Source: Acidobacteriota bacterium (lineage in GTDB: Bacteria > Acidobacteriota > Thermoanaerobaculia > Gp7-AA8 > JAHWKK01). Taken from it: DNA of 64,000 nt. Within the stretch, counting starts at the first letter, position 1. Each line of letters begins with the position of its first letter. The notes under the pieces were generated by a model. The model was not told the DNA's origin. It saw only the letters and a program-made list of their open reading frames with translations, and searched no databases. Below, in pieces: positions 18,439 through 27,816 of this stretch. The DNA lies in NCBI GenBank assembly GCA_019347945.1, contig JAHWKK010000015.1, positions 26,283 through 90,282 of the forward strand. Reading direction: 5' to 3'. Position numbers and translations under genes: made by a program.

Positions 18439-19032
18439 GTGACGGGTCTCGAAGGAAAACCTCTCTACTACGGCCTGCTGGTGGGAGCTCTGATCGCCGG
18501 CATGCTCGTGGCGTTGGTGCACTTTTTCCCGGTCGCCACCCTCAAGACCGAGATCCAGACTCTCGAGGACGAGATCGACACCCTCGAAACAAGGATCGCG
18601 GAGGGGAGGGCAGCCGAGAGAGAGCTTCCGCAATTTCGGGACGAGGTCGCACGCCTCGAGCTGGAGCTGGAGCGTCTGAAGAAAATTCTTCCCTCCCAGC
18701 GCAACACCGAGGAGATCATCAAGAAGGTCAAGGCGCTCGTCGATGAAGGAGACTTCGTCCTCAAGAATCTCAACTTCCCCGAGTTCAACGCGGTCGAGAG
18801 CGATATTTACATGGAATGGCCGATCTCGGTCGCGCTCGACGGTCGTTACCATGACCTCGCCATACTCTTCAACAAGCTCGGCAACTTTTCGAGAATCATG
18901 AACGTCGAGAACATTCAGATCGACGCTCTCAGCCAGCAGGACGAGCGAACGGTGTCGAGCCAGTTCACGGCGAAGACGTTCGTGCTGATCGAAGAGACCG
19001 GGAACGAAGAAGGAACGCCGGGAGGAGAATGA
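18439..19032 (+). CDS. pilO: Type IV pilus assembly protein PilO
   Basis: 197 residues from a GTG at 18439 with GGGAGGGG upstream. Single N-terminal membrane helix (about 12-33), a long coiled coil (about 38-90) and a C-terminal periplasmic domain, the standard PilO plan. It dimerises with PilN. The 3' end overlaps the start of pilP. Confidence 0.9.
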   Translation: MTGLEGKPLYYGLLVGALIAGMLVALVHFFPVATLKTEIQTLEDEIDTLETRIAEGRAAERELPQFRDEVARLELELERLKKILPSQRNTEEIIKKVKALVDEGDFVLKNLNFPEFNAVESDIYMEWPISVALDGRYHDLAILFNKLGNFSRIMNVENIQIDALSQQDERTVSSQFTAKTFVLIEETGNEEGTPGGE

Positions 19033-19550
19033 CGATGAATCGACTCAGGTTGCTGGCGTTTCTTCTGGCGATCCTTCTGATTCCGGCCGGCCTGGCTCCG
19101 GCACAGGAAGCGACATCGGCCGAGCCCGAATCGGAGCAGGAGTCCGCTCCGGAAGACGTTCTTCAGGATCTCGAGAGCATTCTGGAAGAGGATGCGGTCG
19201 ATACCTATCGTTACGATCCCCAGGGGCGCCGCGATCCTTTCCGATCGCTGATTCGCGGACGTGAGTCGGCCGTTCGAACCGATGTTCCTCCGGGCGTGCC
19301 CGGGTTTCTGATCGACGAGATCGACCTCCAGGGCGTGATTCGCTCCCGATCGGGGCTCGTGGCGACGATCAAGGGCCCGGACAATATCGGCTACACGATC
19401 CGGCCGGGCGACAAGCTTTACGATGGAGAAGTCCTGAGGATCACGCCGACGGCGGTTTACTTCCGGCAGGAAGTCAATGATCCGACACTGATCGAACGAC
19501 AGCGGGAGGTCGTCAAGGAACTCGACAACCGGCCCGGAGGACGTGGCTGA
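19029..19550 (+). CDS. pilP: Type IV pilus assembly protein PilP
   Basis: 173 residues. Signal peptide (LLAFLLAILLIPAGLAPAQ), an acidic disordered stretch and the PilP beta-sandwich, opened by the family motif GRRDPFRSL and containing the IDEIDLQGVI strand. No lipobox Cys is visible, unlike many PilP lipoproteins. PilP links PilNO to the N-domains of PilQ. Start is ATG at 19029 or 19035. Confidence 0.88.
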   Translation: MTMNRLRLLAFLLAILLIPAGLAPAQEATSAEPESEQESAPEDVLQDLESILEEDAVDTYRYDPQGRRDPFRSLIRGRESAVRTDVPPGVPGFLIDEIDLQGVIRSRSGLVATIKGPDNIGYTIRPGDKLYDGEVLRITPTAVYFRQEVNDPTLIERQREVVKELDNRPGGRG

Positions 19551-19584
19551 TGTCTTGGAGGAGCGTGTGATGGTGGAGGTGGGA

Positions 19585-22125
19585 ATGATGAGGATGAAGC
19601 TCCAGTACGTTCTCGGTGGAGCCCTGATGCTGGCGGCGTTCGGCTGCTCGTCAGCGGGCGTGACTCCGGATGATCCGTCGAGCCCGGTCAGGGCGAGCGC
19701 CGTTTCCGGCGAGTCGGTCGAAAAACCCGTGCTGACGTCGATCAGGTCCGAGCTCGTACCTTCGCCGCGGCTCGTTTTCAATACGACCCAACACCCTTCG
19801 TACACTTCCTACAGCCCCCAGGCCGACGTTTTCGTCGTCGACCTCCCCTCGGTGACTCGAGCGGCCGGACTCGAGATCCCCTCGAATCTTCCTCCGATCG
19901 TGGCTTCTCTCGCCGCGGAAGAGGTTTTCGAGCTCGGGACCCCGATCACACGGATCACCGTCCGCCTGACCGGCGATCTCGATCCGAGCGTCTCGACCGA
20001 AGGAAAAAACCTCGTCATCAGTCTCGGGGAAACCGATCCTGTGGCAATTGCGGATGAGCCTGCCGCGCAGTGGGGAGATGACGAGGGCGTTCGACTTGCC
20101 GAGCCCGTCGTGACGAGCGAGGCGCTGCCGACGGCGGAACCGGTCGTACCGATTCTCGACGAGCCGCTCGAGGATTCGAGCGAGCCAGCCATCGCTACCG
20201 TCACGGAGCCTCGGCTCGTCATCGTTCCCGACCAGATGGCTTCGAATCTTCTGGGAGTCAAAGTCGAAACCACGAGCGAAGGTCTCGTCGTGAAGCTCCG
20301 AACCGATGGACGCGTCGATTACAAAAGTTTCACGCTGCCGGACCCGGCCAGGATCGTGGTCGACCTGAACGGACTGGTCAACCGGTCGGAGCGCTCGGTG
20401 ATCTCGACGGGTAGCGCCTCAGTTCAGCGGGTTCGGGTAGCGCAATTCAGCAGTGATCCCGATCCGGTCGCGCGCGTCGTGCTCGATCTCAAGGGAGACC
20501 ATCCGTATACCGTCCGGCAGGCGGCCGAGGGGCTGGAAGTGGTGATGTCCGACGCCGCCCGTCCAGTCCGAACGATGCTTGCAAGCGAGATCGACACGGA
20601 CCTCCCCGCAACTCGCGTGGCCCCGAAAATGACGGCGGCGGATCTGCCGAGGGAAGCGCCGGAAGATGTCTTCAGAGTGTCGGATGCAGCGGGGGTCGAG
20701 CAGGATGCGACTCACCTGGTTTATGCGCCGCAGACGGTCCGCGAACCGGAGCCGCCGCCGCAGGAGCGGCCAATCGACACCAGCGTGATCCGGAGCACCG
20801 TCGAGCAGGAACCGGTCGACGACGTGTTCCAGCAGGGCGTCACTCCGGGCGCGACGGTCGAGGGCGGTACGGTTCTCCTGCCGGGAGAGAGCCGGGAAGT
20901 CGGCGCGATGGAGCGGATCTTCACCGGCGAGCCGATCGACATCACGTTCACCAACGCGGACCTGATCGACGTGTTGAGACTCTTCAGCGAGATCACCGGG
21001 TTGAACATTGCGATCGATCCGGAAGTGCGGGGGACGGTCACGGTCCGGTTCGAAGGAGTTCCGTGGGATCAGGCGCTCGATCTGATTCTCCGGCAGAACG
21101 ACCTGACCTACACGTACAGCGGCAACGTCATGCGGATCGGAACGATCAACCGCCTGACGGCCGAGGCCGTACGGACACGTGAGCTCGCCGAAGAAGAGCG
21201 AAACAACGTGCCTCTCCGGACTGTCATCAAATACCTTTCATATGCACGGGCACCCGACGTCCAGTCGATTCTCAGTGCCCTCAGCACGCCGCGCGGTACG
21301 ATCATCGTCGACGCGCGTACCAATCAGTTGATTATCTCCGAGGTCCCGGACGTGTTGCAGACGATGTTCGATCTGATCGAGACGATCGATGTGGCAACGC
21401 CCCAGGTCATGATCGAAGCGAGAATCGTCGAAACGACGAAGAACTTCGCGCGTCAGCTCGGAATCACCTGGGGCTTCAACGGGACTCTCGACCCGGCACT
21501 CGGCACGGGGACTGGCCTCACGTTCCCCAACCGGGTGGATGTCACGGGCGGGCCATTCGACTTCGGAGCTGGCAATCCCGTCCTCGATCTGAGCTTCATG
21601 GATGTGCTGGGCACCTTCGATCTCGATGTTCTCCTCACGGCAGCCGAAAGCGAGGGACTGGTCAAGGTGGTCTCGGCGCCGAAGGTCACCACTCAGGACA
21701 ATCAGGCCGCAGAGATCCAGAGCGGTGTCCAGATTCCCGTGCAGACGCGCGTGAACTTCACCACGACCGTCACCTACATCGACGCGACGCTCAGGCTCTC
21801 GGTCACACCGCAGGTCACGGCAGTCGGAACGGTCATCATGGACATTCAGGTTCAGAAGACGGAGCCGGCGCTCGGTCTGACTGTAGTCGGCGGGACGAAC
21901 TCGCCGCTGATTACCAGACGAGCCCAGACCAAGCTGATGGTGCGTGACGGCGGAACGACCGTGATCGGTGGTATTTACCAGGCCACCGACAACAATGCGC
22001 AATCAAGAGTTCCGTTCCTGCACCAGATTCCGGTGCTGGGCAACCTGTTCAAGAACAATGACATCTCTTCGAGGCACGACGAGCTGCTGATCTTCATTAC
22101 GCCGCGGATCGTGAGGGTACAGTGA
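19585..22125 (+). CDS. pilQ: Type IV pilus secretin PilQ
   Basis: Outer-membrane secretin through which the pilus passes. About 846 residues if it starts at the ATG at 19585, chosen because GGAGGTGGG lies just upstream; in-frame starts reach back to 19543. The N-terminus has a hydrophobic signal (LQYVLGGALMLAAFGC) with an imperfect lipobox. Then come AMIN domains for peptidoglycan binding (about 210-340), an STN/N0 domain (about 455-530, IDITFTNADLIDVLRLFSEI), N1 and the secretin core (VPFLHQIPVLGNLFKNN, DELLIFITPRIV). Pro/Glu-rich linkers make it longer than average. It overlaps the next gene by a few bases if that gene starts early. Confidence 0.95.
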   Translation: MMRMKLQYVLGGALMLAAFGCSSAGVTPDDPSSPVRASAVSGESVEKPVLTSIRSELVPSPRLVFNTTQHPSYTSYSPQADVFVVDLPSVTRAAGLEIPSNLPPIVASLAAEEVFELGTPITRITVRLTGDLDPSVSTEGKNLVISLGETDPVAIADEPAAQWGDDEGVRLAEPVVTSEALPTAEPVVPILDEPLEDSSEPAIATVTEPRLVIVPDQMASNLLGVKVETTSEGLVVKLRTDGRVDYKSFTLPDPARIVVDLNGLVNRSERSVISTGSASVQRVRVAQFSSDPDPVARVVLDLKGDHPYTVRQAAEGLEVVMSDAARPVRTMLASEIDTDLPATRVAPKMTAADLPREAPEDVFRVSDAAGVEQDATHLVYAPQTVREPEPPPQERPIDTSVIRSTVEQEPVDDVFQQGVTPGATVEGGTVLLPGESREVGAMERIFTGEPIDITFTNADLIDVLRLFSEITGLNIAIDPEVRGTVTVRFEGVPWDQALDLILRQNDLTYTYSGNVMRIGTINRLTAEAVRTRELAEEERNNVPLRTVIKYLSYARAPDVQSILSALSTPRGTIIVDARTNQLIISEVPDVLQTMFDLIETIDVATPQVMIEARIVETTKNFARQLGITWGFNGTLDPALGTGTGLTFPNRVDVTGGPFDFGAGNPVLDLSFMDVLGTFDLDVLLTAAESEGLVKVVSAPKVTTQDNQAAEIQSGVQIPVQTRVNFTTTVTYIDATLRLSVTPQVTAVGTVIMDIQVQKTEPALGLTVVGGTNSPLITRRAQTKLMVRDGGTTVIGGIYQATDNNAQSRVPFLHQIPVLGNLFKNNDISSRHDELLIFITPRIVRVQ

Positions 22126-22136
22126 GGGTAGGAGCG

Positions 22137-22682
22137 ATGATGAAAAAGCTGACACTGACGGTCGCAGCACTCATGGCACTCGCCGGCTGCGACGACGTGG
22201 CCCGGGAATCTTCGCCGGTCGAGCTCGTCGCGACGGTGACGCCGGATGTCGTCCAGCTGGTGGACCTTGCGGACCCCGTTTGCCCGGATCTGGTCACCGT
22301 GGTCGTGAACGCGATCGCGAAGAATCCTCTTTCGGAGGAGACTTTTCTCGACGTTCGGCTGACCCGAATGAGGGTTTCGTACAGGCGAACCGATGGCGGA
22401 ACACTGAGACCCAGCTCGTTCGTCAGAACGATCTCGGGCCTGGTTCCGATCGGGGGTACCGCATCCGTGAATACTCGGGTGTTTCAGGCCGACGCGACAA
22501 ACGAGGCTCCGTTCGCCGCGCTCATGCCCAGCAACGGTGGGGTCGATCCGGAAACCGGACGGAGAGTCGTGCAGATGGATGTCATTCTCGAGATCTTCGG
22601 AGAGACCCTCTCCGGCGAAAATGTAGCAACGAGCGTCAGTTTCCCGGTTGATTTCTGTTTCAACTGCGGCGGGTGCGCTTGA
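22137..22682 (+). CDS. Lipoprotein of unknown function in pil operon
   Basis: About 181 residues. Start at 22137 (or the next ATG at 22140), after GTAGGAG. A lipoprotein signal ends in LMALAGCDD (lipobox LAGC). The mature part looks like an all-beta domain (VELVATVTPDVVQLVDLADP) and ends with the Cys cluster CFNCGGC. I do not recognise it. It follows pilQ by 11 bases and precedes another lipoprotein, so it is likely co-transcribed with the pilus genes. Confidence 0.75.
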   Translation: MMKKLTLTVAALMALAGCDDVARESSPVELVATVTPDVVQLVDLADPVCPDLVTVVVNAIAKNPLSEETFLDVRLTRMRVSYRRTDGGTLRPSSFVRTISGLVPIGGTASVNTRVFQADATNEAPFAALMPSNGGVDPETGRRVVQMDVILEIFGETLSGENVATSVSFPVDFCFNCGGCA

Positions 22683-22712
22683 GAGTCGGGTGTGGAAATG
22701 ACGGGGGAAACA

Positions 22713-24635
22713 ATGGATAGAAGGACAGTCAAGGCAATCGCGGTGCTCATGCTCCTGCTGGTCGCGGCCTGTTCGGGAGATTCGCCGACTGCGCCCCCTC
22801 CGGGCGGTGGCGGTCCCGGGGGCGGAGGAGCCCAGGCAGTGACCGTGGCCATCGAGGCTTCGAACGACGATCCGCTCGTCAACTCCACCTCGACGATCAT
22901 CGCGACAGTGACCCAGAACGGTCAGCCGGCCGTCGACGGTACCGCTGTCGAATTTTCGACGACTCTCGGCATTTTCTCCGAGACCGGGACGGCGACGACC
23001 GTCAAGATCACCGATGAAGGGAAGGCAACGGTCACGCTGACCTCGAGCCAACCCGGCTCGGCGACGGTACGGGCCCGCGTCGGGTCTGCAGTCGCCACGA
23101 CGGGAGTCACCTTCAGGGCTCAGGGAACCGGTCCCCCGCCGACCAATGGAGGCCCGACGATCAACTCCATCTCCCCGACGACGGGAAGTCCCGAAGGCGG
23201 CGAGATCATCACGATCAACGGTACCAACTTCCAGGCACCAGTTCGGGTACTCTTCGGCAACCGCGAAGCGACAGTCGTCTCGGTGACCGAGACCGAGATC
23301 AGGGTCGTGGCACCGAGGATCGATCTCCCACTCGACACTCAGTTTCAGGAAGTGCAGATCACCGTCATCAGCGGCGTCGGCACGGACGATGAGGCAAGCG
23401 TCACCGCCGCACAGAGGTTCCGTTATGAGCGTCAGATTCTGACGCCCAATCTCTTCAGCGTGACTCCTTCGTCCGGTCCGAACGAGGGGAACACCCGCGT
23501 GAGCATCATCGGTGAAGGCTTCCAGGCACCGGTTCGCGTATTCTTCGGAACGGGCATCGGAGTGGAAGCAGCGGTTCAGCAGGTCACATTCAACGAGATC
23601 ATCGTCCTGACGCCTCCTGCGCTCGGTTTGGGAAGCGCGCTGGCGAACAGCGAAGTTCCGATCCGCGTCACGAACGTCGCCTCGAACACCTCGGCGACTT
23701 TGTCGCCTGCATTCCGTTACGGACCTGAAATGGTGATCACCGGCATTTCGCCGGGAGTCGGTTCCGGTTCAGGTGGAACGGAAGTCACCATTTTCGGTTG
23801 GGGATTCGACGACCCGGTCGCCGTCACGATCGGCGGGATCGGAGCACAGCCGATCAAGGTCTCGGGAACCGAGATCGTCGCGATCACAGGAGCTCCCCTA
23901 CCGGCATGCGGTGGCACCGTGAGCGGTCCGACCACCGTGACGAATCTCGAAGATGGTAACTCGGCAGAAGGGCCCGAGTTCCAGTTCGTGTTCGTCAACC
24001 CCAGCATTACGTCAATTTCGCCCAGCTCGAGCACTGCGGGCGGAACCATCCAGATCACGGTCGCAAACCCCGGCCCCGGCAGCGTGAGGTTCGAGATCGG
24101 CGGTCAGACGGTGATCCCCACAGCGGGAGTCCAGATCGGTCCGGACCTCTTCCGATACAGCGTGACCGTTCCGACCAACCTCGACTTCGAGGAGGAGGAG
24201 TGTGGCGTCAACGGGACTCGGGAGATTCCGACCGCCTTCGACGTGACCTTCATCAATGTCACGACGACCTGCACCGACAGTCTGCCTGGTGCTCTCACCG
24301 TCACGCCTCCCAGCACGGAGTGCGTCGAGCCGCCGGTAGCCGTGGTCAGTCCGACCGCGGTGGCGTACGGCGATGTCGCGGTCGGTGCTTCGGCGGATCG
24401 AGTCGTCACGGTGAGCAACGCCGGTGGCGGAACTCTCAGCGTCACTGGAGCCTCGAGCAGCAATCCCGATTACGCGGTGACGGCGGGACCGTTCCCGGCG
24501 TCGCTGACGGCGGGTCAATCGGCTGACTACACGATCACGTTCACTCCGGCGGCGGCCGGCGCGTCGACCGGTACGGTGACCTTCCAGACATCCGCGGGAG
24601 CCGTGACCGTCACGGTTTCCGGCAACGGAATCTGA
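22713..24635 (+). CDS. Big_1/IPT-TIG/ASH multi-domain lipoprotein in pil operon
   Basis: 640 residues from the ATG at 22713. Lipoprotein signal with LLLVAACSGD (VAAC box) and a Gly/Pro-rich linker. Domains: an invasin-like Big_1 repeat (about 45-130), four IPT/TIG-type Ig folds (starting near TINSISPTTGSPEGGE, LFSVTPSSGPNEGN, ITGISPGVGSGSGG and ITSISPSSSTAGG), and a C-terminal ASPM/SPD-2/Hydin-like domain (about 545-640, VAYGDVAVGASADRVVTV). These are cell-surface adhesion-type modules. Position directly after pilQ suggests a pilus-associated or surface role, but this is inference. Confidence 0.85.
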   Translation: MDRRTVKAIAVLMLLLVAACSGDSPTAPPPGGGGPGGGGAQAVTVAIEASNDDPLVNSTSTIIATVTQNGQPAVDGTAVEFSTTLGIFSETGTATTVKITDEGKATVTLTSSQPGSATVRARVGSAVATTGVTFRAQGTGPPPTNGGPTINSISPTTGSPEGGEIITINGTNFQAPVRVLFGNREATVVSVTETEIRVVAPRIDLPLDTQFQEVQITVISGVGTDDEASVTAAQRFRYERQILTPNLFSVTPSSGPNEGNTRVSIIGEGFQAPVRVFFGTGIGVEAAVQQVTFNEIIVLTPPALGLGSALANSEVPIRVTNVASNTSATLSPAFRYGPEMVITGISPGVGSGSGGTEVTIFGWGFDDPVAVTIGGIGAQPIKVSGTEIVAITGAPLPACGGTVSGPTTVTNLEDGNSAEGPEFQFVFVNPSITSISPSSSTAGGTIQITVANPGPGSVRFEIGGQTVIPTAGVQIGPDLFRYSVTVPTNLDFEEEECGVNGTREIPTAFDVTFINVTTTCTDSLPGALTVTPPSTECVEPPVAVVSPTAVAYGDVAVGASADRVVTVSNAGGGTLSVTGASSSNPDYAVTAGPFPASLTAGQSADYTITFTPAAAGASTGTVTFQTSAGAVTVTVSGNGI

Positions 24636-24654
24636 CGAGCTTTCGGATAGAATC

Positions 24655-24690
24655 GGGGATGGCCGTCCTTTTGTGGCGGCCATCCCCTTT
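24655..24690 (+). terminator. Intrinsic terminator after the pil operon
   Basis: GGGGATGGCCG (24655-24665) pairs perfectly with CGGCCATCCCC (24677-24687), followed by TTTGTACTT. It lies 20 bases past the stop of the IPT/TIG lipoprotein gene. The T tract is short. A TAGAAT at 24648-24653 just before it may be a -10 for the next gene, in which case the hairpin would be in that gene's leader. Confidence 0.7.
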
Positions 24691-24696
24691 GTACTT

Positions 24697-25551
24697 ATGG
24701 CCAAGGCTGAAGACACTCCCCGAATCCAGGCGCTCCGGGCGAAACTCTCCGCTGACCCGTCTTCGCGCGTTTTCTACCAGCTCGCGGAGGAGCTCCGGAA
24801 GCTCGAGCGCTTCGAGGACGCCGAGGAAGTCCTGCGAGGCGGGATCGAGCATCACCCTGAATACCTCTCCGGATTGCTCAGCCTCGGGAGGGTGCTCGTG
24901 GGGCAGGGGAAGTTCGCCGAAGGTATCCAGGTGTTCGAAAAGGCTCTCACGAAGGATCCCCACAACGTAGTCACTGCCCGGCTCCTTGCCGACGCTCATT
25001 TTGAAGTCGGCTCGAATCTCGAAGCGGTCAAGCGATACAAGCTCGTACGGGCGCTCCATCCGCAGGACGAAGAAGTCCATGAACGGATCGAGATCCTTGA
25101 AAAGCGGCTGAAAGAAGATCAACCCACGGCATCCGAGGCGACGGTGCCCGCGGAGCCAGTCGTTGGCGATGCGGATGCCGAAGAAGCGGTCGATGCGTCG
25201 GGAACGAGCTCCGATACCGCGGACTCGGAATCCGCCGCGACAGAGGACTCAACGGTCACCATGGGCGATCTCTATGCCAGTCAGGGACACCCCGACGAGG
25301 CGCGAGAGACGTACCGGAGCGTTCTGGAGAGACAACCGGCGAACGATCGAGCCGAGGCACGTCTTCAGCGGATGGACCATGAGGATCTGAAGGCGAAGGG
25401 AGGTCAGGCGGAACTGGAATCAGGAACGGGGCTGGAAGACTCGGCGAGGCCATCGGCAGGCGAGCCCGCGCGAGACGACGCGCGCACCCAGCGTCTGGAG
25501 GAGTGGCTGGCGAAAATGAAAGGACGGGCTGACCAGAGTGTTCGAGGATGA
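24697..25551 (+). CDS. TPR-repeat protein
   Basis: 284 residues from the ATG at 24697. Several tetratricopeptide repeats occupy about 5-140 (FYQLAEELRKLERFEDAEEVL; GLLSLGRVLVGQGKFAEGIQVFEKAL; ARLLADAHFEVGSNLEAVKRYKLV), then an acidic Ala/Glu/Asp linker and one more repeat (MGDLYASQGHPDEARETYRSVLE). The C-terminal helix ends in WLAKMKGR. It is a soluble protein-protein adaptor; no signal peptide. Its end overlaps the roadblock gene by 14 bases, implying joint function. Start uncertain because the terminator hairpin lies just upstream and no Shine-Dalgarno is seen. Confidence 0.85.
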   Translation: MAKAEDTPRIQALRAKLSADPSSRVFYQLAEELRKLERFEDAEEVLRGGIEHHPEYLSGLLSLGRVLVGQGKFAEGIQVFEKALTKDPHNVVTARLLADAHFEVGSNLEAVKRYKLVRALHPQDEEVHERIEILEKRLKEDQPTASEATVPAEPVVGDADAEEAVDASGTSSDTADSESAATEDSTVTMGDLYASQGHPDEARETYRSVLERQPANDRAEARLQRMDHEDLKAKGGQAELESGTGLEDSARPSAGEPARDDARTQRLEEWLAKMKGRADQSVRG

Positions 25552-25891
25552 ACTTCGGCGGTTGGTGGACAGCGTACCTGGGGCGCTCGCCTCGTCATTG
25601 ACCGATCTCGACGGAATCCCGGTTGCGTCGACGAATCCGGGTGGTGTGCCTCTCGACCACATCGCCGCGGAGCTGACCAGCGCCTTTCGGAGCGTGCAGG
25701 TCACCAACACCGGCATGGATATCGGCGTTCTGGCTCAACTGATGCTCATGACCGAGAAGTACGCCATGTATCTGTCGAGAGTGACGGAGGAGTATTACGT
25801 TTTGGTGGTAATGTCCCCGGAAGGAAGTCACGGAAAGGCGAGATTCGAAATGAAAAAAGTCCGGCACGCTCTCGCTGACGAACTGGTGTGA
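25538..25891 (+). CDS. Roadblock/LC7 domain protein
   Basis: 117 residues from a GTG at 25538. The full length matches a single Roadblock/LC7 domain as in MglB: helix [19 protein letters not shown], strands with [12 protein letters not shown], central helix [14 protein letters not shown], and [20 protein letters not shown]. MglB-type proteins are GTPase-activating partners of small Ras-like GTPases in polarity and type IV pilus motility; no such GTPase gene is in the window. Overlaps the TPR gene and precedes accB by four bases. Confidence 0.85.
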   Translation: MFEDELRRLVDSVPGALASSLTDLDGIPVASTNPGGVPLDHIAAELTSAFRSVQVTNTGMDIGVLAQLMLMTEKYAMYLSRVTEEYYVLVVMSPEGSHGKARFEMKKVRHALADELV

Positions 25892-25895
25892 TGAC

Positions 25896-26384
25896 GTGGC
25901 ACTATTGAGCTATCAGGAGATTCTGCAACTTATCGACAAGATCTCGGAAAAGGGGATGACTCTGGTCGAGATCGAGACGGGAGGAGTGCGAATCCGGATC
26001 GAGAGAAGCAGTCCGGAGCCGCGCGGTGAGGCCACGATCGCGCCTATGGCAGCCACAGCGACCTCACCGGCGATGGCGGCTCCGATGCCCTCCTCAGGGA
26101 CGGGTGAGACAGACCAGTCCGCTCAGGAAGCAGGGGATGACGAGTCGTGGCACGTGATTACGTCCCCGATCGTTGGGACATTCTATCGATCCGCCAACCC
26201 GGAGTCGGAGCCCCTCGTGAAGCAGGGCGACAGGGTTACCCGAGGCGCCGTTCTCTGTATCATCGAGGCGATGAAGCTGTTCAACGAGATCGAGAGCGAC
26301 TCCGACGGTGTCATCGAGAAAATCTATCCAGAGAACGGTCAACCGATCGAGTACGGCGAGAAGCTCTTTGCGTTACGGCGCTGA
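25896..26384 (+). CDS. accB: Biotin carboxyl carrier protein of acetyl-CoA carboxylase
   Basis: 162 residues from a GTG at 25896. The N-terminal helix region, an Ala/Pro-rich hinge (about 45-75) and a C-terminal biotinyl domain with [17 protein letters not shown] and the biotin-accepting Lys127 in EAMKL. It carries CO2 from biotin carboxylase to the transferase in the first step of fatty-acid synthesis. accC follows after 12 bases. Confidence 0.96.
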   Translation: MALLSYQEILQLIDKISEKGMTLVEIETGGVRIRIERSSPEPRGEATIAPMAATATSPAMAAPMPSSGTGETDQSAQEAGDDESWHVITSPIVGTFYRSANPESEPLVKQGDRVTRGAVLCIIEAMKLFNEIESDSDGVIEKIYPENGQPIEYGEKLFALRR

Positions 26385-26396
26385 GGACGGCCCTCG

Positions 26397-27728
26397 GTGA
26401 TCCAGAAAGTCCTCATTGCAAATCGGGGCGAGATCGCTCTGCGAATCATCCTGGCGTGCAAGGAGATGGGCATTTCCACCGTTGCCGTCCACTCGGAAGC
26501 CGATCGCGATTCCCTGCACGTCAAGTATGCGGATGACGATGTCTGTATCGGTCCCGCTCCCTCGCGACAGAGTTACCTGAACATTTCGAGCATCATCGCC
26601 GCGGCCGAAATCTCGGGAGCGGACGCGGTCCATCCCGGCTACGGCTTTCTGGCGGAAAACGTTCACTTCGCCGAGATCGTCGGCGAGTGCGGAATGAAGT
26701 TCATCGGCCCGTCGCCGAGGGCGATCCAGCTGATGGGGAACAAGGCGAATGCGCGCGACGCCGCCAAGGCGGCGGGGGTGCCCATTCTGCCCGGAAGCGA
26801 CGGACCGGTTCGAACGTCGGCGGATGCGGTCGAGCTCGCGAGCGCGATCGGTTTTCCCGTGATTCTGAAGGCCTCTGCCGGTGGAGGGGGCCGCGGCATG
26901 CGCATCTGCAGATCCAACGAGGAGCTGCTGCGTGCGTTCGAGACCGCCCGCAACGAGGCGGAACGGGCCTTTGGCGATGCAGATGTCTATATGGAGAAGT
27001 TTCTGGAACGCCCGAGACACATCGAAATCCAGATCATGGGTGACTCGACCGGACGAATCGTTCATCTGGGTGAACGGGAGTGCTCCATCCAGAGGCGCCA
27101 CCAGAAGCTGCTGGAAGAGTCCCCCTCGCCGGTCATCGGGCCTGAAATGCGGGAGCGAATGGGGAAGGCCGCGATCGAGCTCGCCCGCGCGGTCGAATAC
27201 GAGAACGCAGGAACGATCGAATTTCTGTTCGACGGTACCGACTTCTATTTCATGGAGATGAACACCCGTATCCAGGTCGAGCATCCGGTAACCGAGGCGG
27301 TCACGGGAATCGATCTGGTCAAGGAGCAGATCCGAGTCGCATCGGGCGAACCGATGGCCATCCCGGAGGAGCTCGAGCTTCGCGGTCATGCGATCGAGTT
27401 TCGCATCAATGCGGAAGACCCCGAGACTTTCGGACCGCAGCCAGGGAAGATCACGACGTACCATCCGCCGGGCGGTCCTGGGGTCCGAGTCGATTCCGCG
27501 GTCTATCGCGATTACGTGATTCCTCCCCACTATGACTCGATGATCGGAAAGCTCATCGTTCACGGTCGCGACAGGGATGAAGCGATTGCGCGCGGTGTGC
27601 GAGCGCTCGAGCTCTTCACGATCGAAGGCGTCAAGACTCTCATTCCTCTGCACCTCAGAATCCTCGCGAACGAGAAGTTCAGGAAGGGCGATTTTTCGAC
27701 GCGCTTCATGGAGGAGCTCTTTGAGTGA
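26397..27728 (+). CDS. accC: Biotin carboxylase subunit of acetyl-CoA carboxylase
   Basis: 443 residues from a GTG at 26397, near the family's 445-450. Biotin carboxylase N-domain ([14 protein letters not shown]), ATP-grasp with the glycine-rich loop [26 protein letters not shown] with metal/ATP-binding Glu residues, and C-domain ([12 protein letters not shown]). It carboxylates the biotin on AccB using bicarbonate and ATP. accD and accA are not in the window. Confidence 0.97.
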   Translation: MIQKVLIANRGEIALRIILACKEMGISTVAVHSEADRDSLHVKYADDDVCIGPAPSRQSYLNISSIIAAAEISGADAVHPGYGFLAENVHFAEIVGECGMKFIGPSPRAIQLMGNKANARDAAKAAGVPILPGSDGPVRTSADAVELASAIGFPVILKASAGGGGRGMRICRSNEELLRAFETARNEAERAFGDADVYMEKFLERPRHIEIQIMGDSTGRIVHLGERECSIQRRHQKLLEESPSPVIGPEMRERMGKAAIELARAVEYENAGTIEFLFDGTDFYFMEMNTRIQVEHPVTEAVTGIDLVKEQIRVASGEPMAIPEELELRGHAIEFRINAEDPETFGPQPGKITTYHPPGGPGVRVDSAVYRDYVIPPHYDSMIGKLIVHGRDRDEAIARGVRALELFTIEGVKTLIPLHLRILANEKFRKGDFSTRFMEELFE

Positions 27729-27816
27729 GTCCGCGATGGCCTCCACCTTTTGTATGGATTCGGGCTGCCTGATCCAGCGCGGCACGATGCTCGTCCTTTG
27801 ACCCTGGAGAGACCTT

